Shown: positions 7,907 to 16,700 of the stretch, one piece after another
Layout: each line of letters starts with the position of its first letter
How positions within the stretch are numbered: the first letter of the stretch is position 1
NCBI RefSeq assembly: GCF_000721265.1
Contig: NZ_JOFZ01000018.1
Coordinates: 1 to 29,539, forward strand
Direction of reading: 5' to 3'
DNA: 29,539 bases
Source of the DNA: Streptomyces sp. NRRL F-5126
Lineage (GTDB): Bacteria; Actinomycetota; Actinomycetes; Streptomycetales; Streptomycetaceae
Notes under the pieces: generated by a model
Seen by the model: only the letters and a program-made list of their open reading frames with translations
What the model was told of the DNA's origin: nothing
The model's database searches: none
Made by a program: the position numbers and the translations under genes

Positions 7907-8875
7907 ATGGCAGGCCGCTTCGCCCCGCGCCAGGGATCGGCCCTGCGGATCCGTCCCACGGCCGTCCCCGGCGCCCGCCGGCGGTGGACGCCGCCCGAGG
8001 GCCCCTACGACCTCGGCCTGGTCGTCGGGCCGCTGCGCAGAGGCCCGGCCGACCCGACGTTCCGGCAGACCGGGGACGGCGAGGTGTGGCGCGCGAGCCG
8101 CACCCCCGCGGGCCCGGCCACGATCCGGCTCGTCCAACTCGCGGACGCGGTCGAGGCGGAGGCGTGGGGCGAGGGGGCGGACTGGCTCCTCGACCGGCTC
8201 CCGCGGTTGCTGGGCGGGTGCGACGACCCGGCCGCGTTCGTGCCGAGGCACAGGGCGGTGCTCGCCGCGAGCCGCCGCCGCCCGGGGCTGCGGCTGTGCC
8301 GCACGGGCCTCGTGCTGGAGGCGCTGATCCCGTCGGTGCTCGAACAGAAGGTGACGACGATCGAGGCGTACCGGTCGTGGCGGACACTCGTGCGCCGCTA
8401 CGGCGAGCCCGCGCCGGGACCGGCCGACGGCCTGTACGTGATGCCGGCCCCGCGCACCTGGGCGCGGATCCCGTCGTGGGAGTGGCACAAGGCCAACGTC
8501 GAGGAGAAGCGCTCGGCCACGATCCTGCGCGCGGCCCGGGTGGCAGGCCGCCTGGAGGAGGCGGCGGCGATGGACCCGGCGGCCGCGGCGGCGCGGCTCC
8601 AACTGATCACGGGCATCGGCCCGTGGACGGCGGCGGAAGTGGTCCAGCGCACGAACGGGGCGGCGGACGCGGTCACGGTCGGCGACCTGCACCTGCCCGG
8701 CATCGTGGGCCACGTCCTGGCGGGCGAGCGCGACGCCGACGACGCCCGCATGCTGGAACTTCTGGCCCCGTACGCCGGCCAGCGCCACCGTGCGGTACGC
8801 CTGATCCTGCTCAGCGGGAGAACCCCGAGCAGGAGGGCGCCGCGCATGCCGGTCGGCGACATCAGGGCCTGGTGA
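7907..8875 (+). CDS. DNA-3-methyladenine glycosylase II (AlkA-like, HhH-GPD superfamily)
   Basis: 322 residues. It would excise alkylated bases in base-excision repair in the cytoplasm. Visible features: LEALIPSVLEQKVT (137-150), the region corresponding to the helix LGQQVS in AlkA-type enzymes; a helix-hairpin-helix LITGIGPWTAAEV (233-245); then AVTVGDLHLPGIVG (255-268), where Asp260 aligns with the catalytic Asp. There are no Cys ligands for an Fe-S cluster, as in AlkA and unlike EndoIII. The N-terminal 130 residues resemble the AlkA beta-domain only loosely. The ATG follows CGAGGACCG; TACCCT at 7829-7834 is a candidate -10. It runs the same way as the pyrophosphorylase, 126 nt away. Its stop codon lies inside the 8867-8906 hairpin. 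Confidence 0.85.
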   Translation: MAGRFAPRQGSALRIRPTAVPGARRRWTPPEGPYDLGLVVGPLRRGPADPTFRQTGDGEVWRASRTPAGPATIRLVQLADAVEAEAWGEGADWLLDRLPRLLGGCDDPAAFVPRHRAVLAASRRRPGLRLCRTGLVLEALIPSVLEQKVTTIEAYRSWRTLVRRYGEPAPGPADGLYVMPAPRTWARIPSWEWHKANVEEKRSATILRAARVAGRLEEAAAMDPAAAAARLQLITGIGPWTAAEVVQRTNGAADAVTVGDLHLPGIVGHVLAGERDADDARMLELLAPYAGQRHRAVRLILLSGRTPSRRAPRMPVGDIRAW

Positions 8876-8906
8876 CCGGGCGCGATGCCGCGCCCGGTCA
8901 CCAGGC
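8867..8906. terminator. Long perfect hairpin overlapping the glycosylase stop codon
   Basis: Arms GCCTGGTGACCGGGCGCG (8867-8884) and its exact complement (8889-8906) enclose a 4-nt loop, ATGC. The TGA stop (8873-8875) is within the left arm. No T-run follows, which is common for Streptomyces terminators. The stem is symmetric, so it could stop transcription from both convergent units. Confidence 0.65.
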
Positions 8907-9300
8907 ACGGGGCTGCGCCCCGCCGGGCTTGTGCCCTGCGGCCGCTCGCAGCGGCCCCCGGTAGCCCGCGCCCGGGTCCCTGCCGGCCGGGTCTCCGGCC
9001 CTGCCCCGCGGCCCTGGGCAGGCGGCGCGCCCGTCCGGTCCCTGCTGTGCCACGTCGCGCCGACTCGTCCCAGCCGGGGTGCCTGGCGGCTGCCCCGTGT
9101 CCCCGTACCCGACGCTGCCCGGAAGCCGGACCCCCGGCAGCGGCAGGTGGTGCCGGCGGTCCCACGTCCGCACAGCCGCGCGTCCGGCTGCGGCCCATGC
9201 CCCGAACAGGTCCACGACCGCGTCGGGCGTTCGGTCGCGCATGCGCGCGGACCTGCCCGGAAGCCGGGCCCGCCGGGGCGACGCGACCCATGACCGGGTG
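8907..9300. other. Convergent intergenic region without a convincing gene
   Basis: 394 nt between the glycosylase hairpin and the fbiB stop. It contains GCCCGG-aag-CCGGGC (9255-9269) and a small ACCC/GGGT hairpin near 9287-9296, either of which could terminate fbiB. A minus-strand reading frame from 9242 (MRDRTPDAVVDLFGAWAAAG) is open for 114 codons, but its G/C third-position rate is nearer 80 % than the near-100 % of neighbours and it has no good ribosome site. I regard it as noncoding or a decayed remnant. Confidence 0.5.
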
Positions 9301-10632
9301 TCAGCGGACGGTCAGGAAGTCCTCGACCGTCCGCTCCCCCCGCGGGGCCGGCGCGCTCGCCGCGCGGCCCACGGCCACCGCGCCCATCGGGTCCCAGTGC
9401 GCCGGCAGGTCCAGCACGTCGCGCACCACGTCACGGCAGAACATCGTCGACGACACCCACGCCGACCCGAGCTGCTCGCCGGCCAGCGCCACCAGGAAGT
9501 TCTGCACCCCCGCGCCCATCGCCACCACGAACATCTCGCGCTCGGCCGCGTCGCGCCGCCCGTCCCCGTACGTGTGCGAGCCGTCCATCACCAGGCACGG
9601 CACGACCAGGTACGGCGCGCGCCGCAGCACCTCGCCCCTGCGTACGCGCTTGGCCACGGACTCCTCGGACTTGCCGTCACGCCGCAGGTCCGTGATCCAC
9701 GCGTCCCGCATCGCGTCCAGCAGCCGGGTCCTCGCGGCGGGCGTCTCAAGCAGCACGAAGCGCCAGGGCGTCGTGTGGTGCGGCGCCGGCGCCGTCACGG
9801 CCGCCGCGACCGCGCGGCGCACCGCGCCACCGTCCACCGGCTCGGACGTGAACTCCCGTACGGTGCGCCGCAGCCCGACCGCCTCGCGGACCGCCTCCGA
9901 CGTGCCGAGCCGGAACATGTCGTCGGCGGCGACGCGTACCAGCTCGCGGGCGCCCGGGTCCGCGGCCGCCGCCACCAGGTGGGCCAGACCGCTCACCACC
10001 GCGACGGGCATCCCCGCGGCCTTGCCCTTCACGAGGTCGCCTGCCGCGGCCAGTTCGTCCGCCAGCGCCACCACGGTCGCGGACATCAGGTTCCCGTGCG
10101 CGTCGCGCTGGCCGCGCAGGTCGTCGAGGACCCGCACGCCCGCCGCGCCGATCGCGACGTCCGTGAGGCCGTTGCGCCAGGGCCGTCCGAACGTGTCCGT
10201 GACGATCACGCCCACGTCGACGCCGAGCGCCTCGCGCAGCCCCGCGCGGATCGCGCGCGCCGAGGCGTCCGGGTCCTCGGGCAGCAACAGCACCGTGCCC
10301 GCAGGCGTGTTGGACGCGTCGACCCCGGCGGCGGCCATGACGAGCCCCTGCCGGTTCTCCACGATCCGCAGCGGGCCGCGCCGCGCGACGACCCGTACCG
10401 TCTCGGCGTCTATCGCCGCCTCGCGGTCGTCGGCCTCGACGATCCTGCCCTCGGCCTTGGACACGATCTTCGAGGTGACCAGCAGGATGTCGCCGTCCAC
10501 GAGCCCCGGTTCCGCGCCCGCGGCGATCAGTTTCACGAGGTCGTCGCCCGGGCGCACCTCGGGAAAGGCGGCGCCCAGCGCACGCACCCGGTACGCGGCG
10601 CCCGCGCGCGCACCGTCCACGCCGGAGGTCAC
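9301..10632 (-). CDS. fbiB: FbiB: bifunctional coenzyme F420:L-glutamate ligase / FMN-dependent dehydro-F420-0 reductase
   Basis: 443 residues, close to mycobacterial FbiB. The N-terminal CofE domain (about 12-238) adds glutamates to F420-0 using [16 protein letters not shown] (51-63), GVDASN (103-108) and [18 protein letters not shown] (145-162) are its signature blocks. The C-terminal nitroreductase-fold domain (about 250-430), beginning [17 protein letters not shown], binds FMN and in actinobacteria reduces dehydro-F420-0. The start is the GTG at 10632, whose GTGA overlaps the fbiA stop by 4 nt, with GGGGAGG 7 nt upstream, so the two genes are translationally coupled. The reading frame stays open far upstream inside fbiA, but that extension is a shadow. 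It is the last gene of the cysteine dioxygenase-fbiA-fbiB unit. Confidence 0.95.
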   Translation of the reverse strand: MTSGVDGARAGAAYRVRALGAAFPEVRPGDDLVKLIAAGAEPGLVDGDILLVTSKIVSKAEGRIVEADDREAAIDAETVRVVARRGPLRIVENRQGLVMAAAGVDASNTPAGTVLLLPEDPDASARAIRAGLREALGVDVGVIVTDTFGRPWRNGLTDVAIGAAGVRVLDDLRGQRDAHGNLMSATVVALADELAAAGDLVKGKAAGMPVAVVSGLAHLVAAAADPGARELVRVAADDMFRLGTSEAVREAVGLRRTVREFTSEPVDGGAVRRAVAAAVTAPAPHHTTPWRFVLLETPAARTRLLDAMRDAWITDLRRDGKSEESVAKRVRRGEVLRRAPYLVVPCLVMDGSHTYGDGRRDAAEREMFVVAMGAGVQNFLVALAGEQLGSAWVSSTMFCRDVVRDVLDLPAHWDPMGAVAVGRAASAPAPRGERTVEDFLTVR

Positions 10633-11585
10633 GCCGACACCTCCCCGGCGAGCGTCAGCGCCTCGCGCGCCATGGCGGCCGACGCGTCCAGGTCCGTCAT
10701 CATCAGCGGCACCGCACGCGCGCGGATCCCCGCGCCCTCGATGTCCGGCACCGCCGCGGCGTCCACGGTGTCCACCAGCCAGCCGTCGAGCAGCCCCGAG
10801 CCGTAGTGCTGGGCGACCGCCGTGGCCGTCGCCTCGACCCCGATGGCGGCCAGCACCTTGTCGGCCATCCCGCGCACCGGCGCGTCCCCGACGATCGGGG
10901 AGAGCCCGACGACCGGGACGCCGGCGTCCGCGATCGCCTCGCGGATGCCCGGCACGGCCAGGATGGTGCCGATGCTCACCACCGGGTTCGACGGCGGGAA
11001 CAGCACGATGTCGGCGGCGCCGATGGCCTCCAGCACGCCGGGCGCCGGCTTGGCCTGCTCGGCACCGACGGGAACGACGGCCCGGGCCTCGACGGAGGCA
11101 CGCATCCGCACCCAGTACTCCTGGAAGTGCACGGCCTTGCGCTCGCCGTCGACGTCGACCGCCACATGGGTCTCGACCCGGTCGTCCGACATCGGCAGCA
11201 GCCTGACGCCCGGCTGCCAGCGGGCGCACAGCGCCTCGGTGACGGCGCTCAGCGGGTACCCGGCGCCGAGCATCTGCGTGCGGACGATGTGGGTGGCGAA
11301 GTCGCGGTCGCCGAGCCCGAACCACTCGGGGCCCACGCCGTACTCGGCGAGCTCGGACTTGACCGCGAAGGTCTCGTCCGTACGCCCCCAGCCCTGCTCT
11401 TCGTTGATGCCGCCGCCGAGGGTGTACATGACGGTGTCGAGGTCGGGGCAGATCTTCAGCCCGAACAGATGGATGTCGTCGCCGGTGTTGCCGATCACGG
11501 TGATGTCCGCGTCCGGCGCGGCCTGCTTCAGGCCTCGCAGGAAGCGTGCACCGCCGATGCCGCCGGCCAGAACCACAATGCGCAT
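10629..11585 (-). CDS. fbiA: FbiA: Fo phosphoenolpyruvyl/phospholactyl transferase (CofD family), F420 biosynthesis
   Basis: 318 residues, typical length. It transfers a phosphoenolpyruvyl (or 2-phospho-L-lactyl) group from the guanylylated donor onto Fo, making dehydro-F420-0 or F420-0 in the cytoplasm. Family blocks: [16 protein letters not shown] (4-19), the nucleotide-binding VIGNTGDD (30-37), [16 protein letters not shown], and [19 protein letters not shown]. The ATG at 11585 is 12 nt after the stop of the cysteine dioxygenase gene, and no clear Shine-Dalgarno precedes it (ACACACTGTCCCC). Translation is therefore probably coupled to the upstream gene. Overlap with fbiB is 4 nt. Confidence 0.95.
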   Translation of the reverse strand: MRIVVLAGGIGGARFLRGLKQAAPDADITVIGNTGDDIHLFGLKICPDLDTVMYTLGGGINEEQGWGRTDETFAVKSELAEYGVGPEWFGLGDRDFATHIVRTQMLGAGYPLSAVTEALCARWQPGVRLLPMSDDRVETHVAVDVDGERKAVHFQEYWVRMRASVEARAVVPVGAEQAKPAPGVLEAIGAADIVLFPPSNPVVSIGTILAVPGIREAIADAGVPVVGLSPIVGDAPVRGMADKVLAAIGVEATATAVAQHYGSGLLDGWLVDTVDAAAVPDIEGAGIRARAVPLMMTDLDASAAMAREALTLAGEVSA

Positions 11586-11597
11586 GGGGACAGTGTG

Positions 11598-12149
11598 TCA
11601 GCCGGAGGCGGCCCCTTCGCGCGAGGTGGCGGGGCGGGGCCGCGCGGCGGCGCAGCGCCCCGCCGCGGGCGCCTCGTGCATCGGCATCTCGGTCAGCCCC
11701 GGGTAGTAGACGTGCAGGCTCACGGCGGGTTCGAGCGACGCGTTGACCACGGCGTGCGTGTAGCCGGGAGGAAACACGCGCTGCGCGCCGGGCCCGAGCG
11801 CGCGCTCCGTGTGCCGTGGCTGCCCCGGCGCCCCCGCACGCTCCGTCAGCTGCCCCGCCAGGACGGTCAGGACGCCGGCCGACCTGCCGTGGTCGTGCAG
11901 CCCGCTGCCCTGTCCCGGCACCCAGGACAGCAGCCACACCTCGTAGCCGGGGCCGGTGCGCATCCTGTGGTACCAGCGGCTGGTCGCGTCGTACAGCACG
12001 AGCGGCTCCCACTCCGCCCGTTCCGCGGCGAGGGCTCGCGCCAGACCGGCGAACTCGGCGACGGTCCCCGGGTGCTCGCGTGCCGGGGTGAGCAGGTGTT
12101 CGACCTCGAAGAGATCCCCGGCGATCTGGAGGTCACTGTCGCTGTTCAT
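11598..12149 (-). CDS. Cysteine dioxygenase family protein (3-His cupin thiol dioxygenase)
   Basis: 183 residues. Family members use non-haem Fe(II) and O2 to oxidise cysteine, or a related thiol, to a sulfinate. The cupin motif [10 protein letters not shown] (83-92) supplies His85 and His87, and PGYTHAVVN (128-136) supplies His132, giving the expected three-histidine iron site. VYYPGLTEM (147-155) contains a paired Tyr-Tyr that may correspond to the active-site tyrosine. The C-terminal about 25 residues (Arg/Ala-rich) look dispensable. The ATG at 12149 has AAGGGA 11 nt upstream. It is the first gene of a unit with fbiA and fbiB, and divergent from whiB across 937 nt. Substrate (cysteine versus 3-mercaptopropionate) cannot be decided. 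Confidence 0.85.
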   Translation of the reverse strand: MNSDSDLQIAGDLFEVEHLLTPAREHPGTVAEFAGLARALAAERAEWEPLVLYDATSRWYHRMRTGPGYEVWLLSWVPGQGSGLHDHGRSAGVLTVLAGQLTERAGAPGQPRHTERALGPGAQRVFPPGYTHAVVNASLEPAVSLHVYYPGLTEMPMHEAPAAGRCAAARPRPATSREGAASG

Positions 12150-12231
12150 CGAGCGTGCGGTCCCTTGGTGAGAAGCGGGCGGCTGGGCGGTCGGTAAAGA
12201 AACCGGCAGGAGTTGTGCAGGAAATCGTCAG

Positions 12232-12249
12232 AAGAAAAGCGATTTTCTT
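12232..12249. promoter_or_regulatory. AT-rich dyad upstream of the cysteine dioxygenase-fbiA-fbiB unit
   Basis: AAGAAAA-gcga-TTTTCTT is a perfect 7-bp dyad with a 4-nt centre, about 83 nt upstream of the minus-strand ATG at 12149 and embedded in otherwise GC-rich DNA. It may be a regulator site or, read as RNA, a weak hairpin. I do not recognise the binding protein. Confidence 0.35.
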
Positions 12250-12907
12250 ACGGAACTATTCATCCGACGGATCGCGCTGTTCCGTTCGCGGGGATGGGGG
12301 AACGGAAACGCGACGGCTCCGCGGGATTCGCGTGAACCGGCCCGTCGGCGCGAGAGCCGGCGGCGGGGAGGGCCGAATGCCGAACGGGAACCGGCGGGGT
12401 GCGACGGTGGTCGCGCGGCCCGGCCGGGCCGTGTCCGGATCGTTTCGAACGCTTCAGCGAGAGACGGGCGACGCCGCGACGTGCCCGGCAGGCGTCAACA
12501 GCCTCGGCGGCGGCCCTGGCAGCAGGAACGGCTCGGGCGGCGACAGCGACAGCGGTCCTGGGCGGCACTGCGGTGTCCACGGAGGTGGGTCGCGAGGCGC
12601 GAAGAGGTCGCTGGCATGCCCTAAAGGTGGCGAATCGACCCCCGCGATGTCAACTCGATGACCGGTTTGGCCGTAATGCTTCACCTCATCCGGTTGCTTC
12701 TCCCGCTGTCAGGTTTGGAGGCGTCGAGGTCGGGAGACATGGCGCAGCAACCGTGCTCGTCGACCCCGTCGGGTCTCCGTGACCGGGTTGTGATCCGGAT
12801 CGCTTTATTGGCCGGATTTCAACCGCGAGGTCGTGGGCGACGTCTCTCGGAGTGACGGCAGCCGCGCCGTGAGGGGTGCGGGCAGGCCAGTGGCATGTGT
12901 CAGGTTT

Positions 12908-12937
12908 TTGCTGATTTGAACACTTACCGCATAGCCT
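12908..12937 (+). promoter_or_regulatory. Candidate upstream promoter for whiB
   Basis: TTGCTG (12908-12913), 18-bp spacer, TAGCCT (12932-12937). This fits the relaxed actinomycete housekeeping form TTGNNN-18-TANNNT and would start transcription about 145 nt before the whiB ATG. Confidence 0.4.
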
Positions 12938-12980
12938 TGGTTCCGCAGAGTGAATACCGGGCCCAATAGCAGACCTTCGC

Positions 12981-13010
12981 TTGACTGGCCCGTAGTACCA
13001 CACTTGTAAT
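12981..13010 (+). promoter_or_regulatory. Strong candidate housekeeping-type promoter for whiB
   Basis: TTGACT (12981-12986), 18-bp spacer, TGTAAT (13005-13010). This is the best sigma70/HrdB-like match in the interval and would start about 70 nt before the whiB ATG. Immediately downstream is TCACTCGTGT (13012-13021), a short dyad with TCAC and GTGT half-sites resembling, but not fully matching, a BldD box. Confidence 0.6.
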
Positions 13011-13086
13011 TTCACTCGTGTCGTTCGGCCGAAAAGGACTGGCGGCCACAACACCACGGGGACGCGAAGACAGACGAGGGGCGCAC

Positions 13087-13350
13087 ATGACCGAGCTGTT
13101 CCAGCAACTGCTGGTCGAGGACGCGGAAGAGGAACTCGGCTGGCAGGAGCGCGCCTTGTGCGCACAGACCGATCCGGAATCCTTCTTTCCGGAGAAGGGC
13201 GGTTCGACCAGGGAGGCCAAGAAGGTCTGCCTCGCCTGCGAAGTCCGGTCGGAGTGCCTGGAATACGCCCTGGCCAACGACGAAAGATTCGGTATCTGGG
13301 GTGGCTTGTCCGAGCGTGAGCGGCGTCGCCTGAAGAAGGCGGCGATCTGA
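13087..13350 (+). CDS. whiB: WhiB, Fe-S cluster transcriptional regulator of sporulation
   Basis: 87 residues, the length of the founding Streptomyces WhiB and very close to the sequence I remember for it. Four cysteines (Cys25, Cys48, Cys51, Cys57) in the C-X22-C-X2-C-X5-C pattern ligate a [4Fe-4S] cluster. GIWGG (69-73) is the family turn that contacts the primary sigma factor, and SERERRRLKKAA (76-86) is the basic DNA-binding tail. In Streptomyces WhiB acts with WhiA to trigger sporulation septation. The ATG at 13087 follows ACGAGGGGCGCAC; an in-frame extension to 13018 lies between the promoter and the gene and is rejected. Transcribed alone: 937 nt precede it and 431 nt follow. Confidence 0.97.
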   Translation: MTELFQQLLVEDAEEELGWQERALCAQTDPESFFPEKGGSTREAKKVCLACEVRSECLEYALANDERFGIWGGLSERERRRLKKAAI

Positions 13351-13781
13351 GCCACCGCGCCGGTCACCGCCCCCGCCGGCTCGCCACGGGTGGTCGCCGC
13401 CCGTGTGCCCGCACCGGTGACCCGCACGAACGGCCCGCCCACCGCACGAACCACGGTCCGCCCGCCGCGCGCTCCCCGCGCGGGAGGCGGACCGTCGCCG
13501 TCGCGCCCGACGCCACCCCGGCACGTGCCTCCGCGTCCCGCCGCTCTGCGCGCGCCCGGCTCGCTCCCGCCCGCGCCGTACCCCGGCGCCGCGAACTCCC
13601 GTACGAACCCGGCGGGACGTGGCCCGCACCTCCTGCCGCCCGCGCGCGTGTCCCCGCCCGCACGGGCCGTACCAGCCGCTCCGCGACCGGGGTTCGCTTC
13701 AGCCGTTAGTGTGGTGGCCCGTCCCAGACGCTTCGCGCCCCATGGAGGGCGCAACCCCCGGCCGGAGGGCCCTTCACCTCG
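13351..13781. other. GC-rich intergenic region between whiB and the glycosyltransferase
   Basis: 431 nt of very GC-rich DNA with no gene I can support. GGTCACC (13360-13366) and GGTGACC (13416-13422) could pair as a long-loop stem after whiB. TAGTGT (13707-13712) fits a -10 element for the glycosyltransferase gene, but no -35 is visible. Otherwise I see nothing. Confidence 0.45.
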
Positions 13782-16700
13782 ATGTCCGCCACCACCGCAG
13801 CGTTCGTGCCCGCCACCGCGGGCGGTCACGCGCCCGCCACGCCCCCCGAGTACCCGCGCCATGTGGTGACCGCGGTACTCGTCTCGCACGACGGAGCGCG
13901 GTGGCTGCCCGACGCACTCGCGGGCCTCGCCGGCCAGGAAAGGCCCGTACAGAACGTCGTCGCCGCCGACACCGGGAGCGCCGACGACTCGGCACGCCTG
14001 CTGGAGCAGGCGTTCGGTTCCGAGCGCGTCCTGCACCTCGCCCGCAGGTCCGGGTTCGGCACCGCCGTCGACGAGGCGGTGCGCACCGCGCCCGTCCTGA
14101 CCCCCGACGACCTGCCCTACCTCAGGCGGCCGAGCGGCTGGGACCCGCAGACGCGGACCTGGCACGACGAGGCGTACGAGATGCCCGAACTGCCGCACGG
14201 CGAACCGGTGCAGTGGCTCTGGCTCCTCCACGACGACTGCGCACCCGCGCCCGACGCGCTCGCCGAACTGCTCAGGGTCGCGGACTCCGACGCGTACGCG
14301 GCCGTCGTCGGGCCCAAGCTCCGCGGCTGGTACGACAGGCGGCAACTGCTCGAAGTCGGCGTCTCCATCGCCAACAGCGGCCGACGCTGGACCGGGCTCG
14401 ACCGCCGCGAGCAGGACCAGGGCCAGCACGACCAGGTACGCACCGTGCTGTCCGTCTCCAGCGCCGGCATGCTCATCAGGCGCGACGTCTGGGACGAACT
14501 CGGCGGATTCGACCGCGGCCTGCCCCTCATGCGCGACGACGTCGACCTGTGCTGGCGCGCGCACTCGGCCGGCCACCGGGTCCTGGTCGCCCCCGACGCC
14601 GTACTGCGCCACGCGGAGGCCGCCGCGCGCGAGCGGCGCACCGTCGACTGCGTGGGCCGCTCCGCCACCAACCCGCACCGCGTCGACAAGGCGGGCGCCG
14701 TCTACACGATGCTCGTCAACGCCCGCGGCGCCGCGCTGCCCTGGGTGATGCTGCGGCTCGTCGTCGGCACCCTGCTGCGCACCCTCGGCTACCTGCTCGC
14801 CAAGGCGCCGGTCCAGGCCGTCGACGAGGTCATGGGTCTTTCCGGCACGCTGCTGCGCCCCGGCAGGATCCTCGGCGGACGCCGCAAGCGTGCCGGGGCC
14901 ACCACCGATTTCTCCGAACTGCGGCCGCTGTTCCCGCCGCCCGGCGCGACCATCAGGGCCACCGTCGAACAGGCGGCGGCGAGCCTCGGCGCAGGCGGAG
15001 CCTCCGACGCCGAGACGGGCGGATCCCGCCACGGCGTCGTCGAGTCGGGCCCGGGCGGCGAGGACGCCGACTACATGGAGATCGAGCAGTTCGCCCGGTT
15101 GAAGAAGCTGGCGCGCAGGCCGGGCCCCGTGCTCTTCGTCGTCCTGCTCGTCTTCTCGATCATCGCGTGCCGCGCCCTGCTCTCCGGCGGGTCCCTGGCG
15201 GGCGGCGCGCTGCTGCCCGCGCCGTCGCACGTGTCGGCGCTGTGGGACAGGTACGCGGACGCCTGGCACACCGCGGGCACCGGCGGCACCGAGACGGCAC
15301 CCCCGTACCTGGCGATCCTCGCCAGTCTCTCCTTCGTCTTCCTCGGCTCGACCAGCCTCGCACTGACCGTGCTGCTGGTGTGCTCCGTACCGCTCGCGGG
15401 CGTCAGCGCCTACTTCGCGTCCAGGTCACTCGTGCCCTCCCGCCTGCTGCGCGCCTGGGCCGCCGTCGTCTATGCCTTCCTGCCCGCGGTGACCGGGGCG
15501 CTCGCCACCGGGCGGCTCGGCACCGCGGTCCTCGCGATCCTGCTGCCGGTGGCCGCGCGCGCCGCCGTCTCCGCGTACGGGCTGCGCGGCACGGGGCGCG
15601 GCACCTGGCGCGCCACCTGGGCGTACACGTTCCTCCTCACGGTCACCACCGCCTTCACGCCGGTCGTGTGGCCGCTCTCGCTGGTCCTCGCGCTCGCCGT
15701 ACTCGCCCTGCGCCGCCGCGAGATCACCGCGTACGGGCCGCGTGTCCTGGCCGCGGTCGCCACGCCGATGGTGCTACTCGCGCCCTGGTCGCTGACGCTG
15801 CTCACCAGCCCGCGCGACTTCCTGCGGGAGGCGGGGCTCGACTTCGGCACGGGCGCCGCGTCCGCGCTCGACCTCCTCGGCATGGACCCCGGCGGACCCA
15901 AGGCCACCGGCGGCCTGCTGATGATGGGCGTCGTACTCGCCGCTCTCGCCGCGCTGTTGCGCCACGAGCGTTCCTTCGCGGTGCGCACCGCGTGGGCGGC
16001 CGCCCTCGTGGCGCTCCTGTTCGCCGTCGCCTCCGACCGCGACGGCTGGGCGGGCCCCGCCACCCTGGTGTACGCGGTCGCGCTGCTCGCCGCCGCCCTC
16101 GTCGGCGCGGACGGCGCACGCCTGCGCGTCGCCGAGATGAGCTTCGGCTGGCGTCAGCCGGTCGCCGCGCTCATCGCGCTGCTCGCCGCCGTCGCACCGC
16201 TCGTCGCGGCGTTCACCTGGATGGCGACCGGCGCGGCAGGACCGCTCCAGCGCACCGACCCGAGCCAGGTGCCGGCGTTCGTCGCCGAGGAGTCCACCAC
16301 GTCCGACCAGCCGCGCACCCTGGTCCTCAGCGGCACGTCGCCCGGGTCCGTCGCCTACACCCTGGTGCGCGGCGAGGGCAGCAGGCTCGGCGACGCCGAA
16401 CTGACCAGGGCCGCGGGCGACGACCCGCGCCTCGACAAGGTCGTCGCGAACCTCGTGGCGGGCTCGGGCGCCGACCAGACCACGCAGCTGCGCGGTTTCG
16501 CCGTCCGCTACGTCCTGCTGCGCGACGGCGCGCCGCACGACATGAGCCGCGTACTCGACGCGACGCCCGGCCTGACCAGGCTCAGCCAGCTGGACGGCAG
16601 CGAACTGTGGCGCGTCGACCAGCAGGTCTCCCGCGTCATGATCGTCCCGCCGTCGTCCTCCTCGCAGGACGGCTCCACCGGCGACACCGCCGCGCCGGTG

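Larger units (their letters stand above)
12150..13086. other. Long intergenic regulatory region between cysteine dioxygenase and whiB
   Basis: 937 nt with no convincing gene. The first part (about 12190-12275) holds an AT-rich island with a perfect dyad. The middle (about 12280-12650) is GC-rich with frames open on both strands but ordinary third-position composition. The last 430 nt are AT-richer and carry at least two promoter-like pairs for whiB (12908-12937 and 12981-13010). A 65-codon frame at 12658-12855 has poor codon bias and is rejected. In S. coelicolor whiB is known to have two promoters, one sporulation-dependent; I cannot say which is which here. Confidence 0.55.

Noticed and set aside
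8898..9242. Minus-strand 114-codon ORF starting MRDRTPDAVVDLFGAW
   Set aside because: Third-position G/C is near background, there is no good ribosome site, and the second half is low-complexity Gly/Pro/Arg. It could at most be a gene remnant.
12658..12855. 65-codon plus-strand ORF upstream of whiB
   Set aside because: Codon use is unlike neighbours (many T/A third positions), it has no ribosome site, and it lies in the AT-richer whiB promoter region.
13018..13086. N-terminal extension of WhiB from 13018
   Set aside because: It would begin within the promoter start region, and known WhiB begins MTELFQ at the ATG at 13087.
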